From the NCBI GenBank assembly GCA_013306675.1, contig JABLUY010000107.1, positions 54,083-118,082 of the forward strand: a stretch of 64,000 nucleotides of DNA, given 5' to 3'. Numbering within the stretch: the first letter of the stretch is position 1; every line of letters starts with the position of its first letter. A model generated the notes under the pieces. The model did no database searches and was not told the origin of the DNA. It saw nothing but the letters and a program-made list of their open reading frames with translations. Positions 63,655-64,000 of the stretch are shown piece after piece. The position numbers were made by a program, and so were the translations under genes. Origin of the DNA: Thraustochytrium sp. TN22 (Eukaryota; Sar; Bigyra; Thraustochytrida; Thraustochytriidae).

Positions 63655-64000
63655 CTTGAAGTCTCGTACTCTGACAACAAAAGACAGGGGCAAGACCTCC
63701 TCTGGTTTCAATGCTGGAGCGGCAAAAACCACTCTGGGCAACAAAGCTCTTGACGTGGAGGTGCGCGATGTGCTGGATTTCGTGGACACGAGGCTTGTGC
63801 CGGCTGACTGCGAACCTCCCGTCATGGCTTCAGAGCAAGGCAACGAGAGAGCTGGTCGGCGATGCGTACGCGCAGTCGGCGACGGACTTTGGGGGGGGGG
63901 GGGGTTGGGGCTCTAGGGTCACGACTTCGCCGATACTGTAGCTAGCACGCCACGTCCTTCATCAGGCTCGATGACGTCATCTTGTCGAGACGAGACGAGA
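63655..64000. other. Right end of window
   Basis: No supported gene. A 14-base G run at 63891-63904. A plus-strand frame (63656-63916) reads partly protein-like (LDVEVRDVLDFVDTRLVPAD), but the G run and overlapping frames prevent assignment. Confidence 0.3.

Noticed and set aside
1-64000. CRISPR arrays, operons, Shine-Dalgarno sites, insertion sequences
   Set aside because: Eukaryotic gene content and introns; no regular spaced repeats, transposase or terminal inverted repeats were found.

Overview
This is eukaryotic nuclear DNA: very GC-rich, gene-dense and nearly intron-free. Gene content (gamma-secretase nicastrin, CHD-type chromatin remodeler, ATG1/ULK kinase, cytosolic ribosomal proteins eS10 and uL14, SECIS-binding protein, MTFP1, CMC2, MMADHC) excludes a prokaryote. 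TMEM231, a ciliary transition-zone protein, points to a life stage with flagella. High GC, rare short introns and this mix of families suggest a free-living heterotrophic stramenopile, most likely a thraustochytrid/labyrinthulomycete. That placement is an inference from style and content, not from a marker phylogeny.

Layout. 1-393: N-lobe of a protein kinase running off the left edge. 1.8-5.7 kb: a tandem duplication of a double cytidylyltransferase-like gene; the first copy has lost its C-terminal GHMP-kinase-like domain at the duplication junction. 7.2-12.2 kb: membrane-anchored TKL kinase, nicastrin, and a coiled-coil protein of unknown function. 12.4-20.1 kb: a 2566-residue CHD-like remodeler with an NSD-like PHD cluster, an extended PHD and an 11-residue repeat tail. 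22-28 kb: CMC2, a polyQ membrane protein, ATG1/ULK. 28.2-32.4 kb: a 1405-residue secretory-pathway protein with about 30 Cys-containing repeats and a C-terminal J domain. 33-40.3 kb: TMEM231, eS10 and uL14 (divergent pair), SECIS-binding protein, an unknown protein. 41-51 kb: ankyrin protein, PP2C, secreted Cys-rich protein, MMADHC, MTFP1, MORN-PHD protein. 51-60.9 kb: YANK-like AGC kinase, fatty-acid-hydroxylase-family enzyme, MSS51-C-domain protein, RING-H2 E3, pentameric ligand-gated channel. The last 3 kb is gene-poor, with repeats and two doubtful open frames.

The genes do not form a pathway cluster. They mostly alternate in strand, giving divergent pairs with 0.4-1.3 kb shared promoters and convergent pairs only 90-400 bp apart. 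Four introns could be placed by protein logic (ATG1, eS10, uL14, ion channel), and all four have the donor GTACGT. Many genes carry a short-unit microsatellite within about 130 bp 5' of the start codon. Starts were mostly moved inward from the longest open frame to the ATG that gives a sensible N-terminus (signal peptide, myristoylation glycine, or domain start). The strongest novelty candidates are the Cys-repeat/J-domain protein, the CHD-PHD fusion, the cytidylyltransferase/GHMP fusion with its truncated tandem copy, and the telomere-motif palindrome in the ribosomal-protein promoter.
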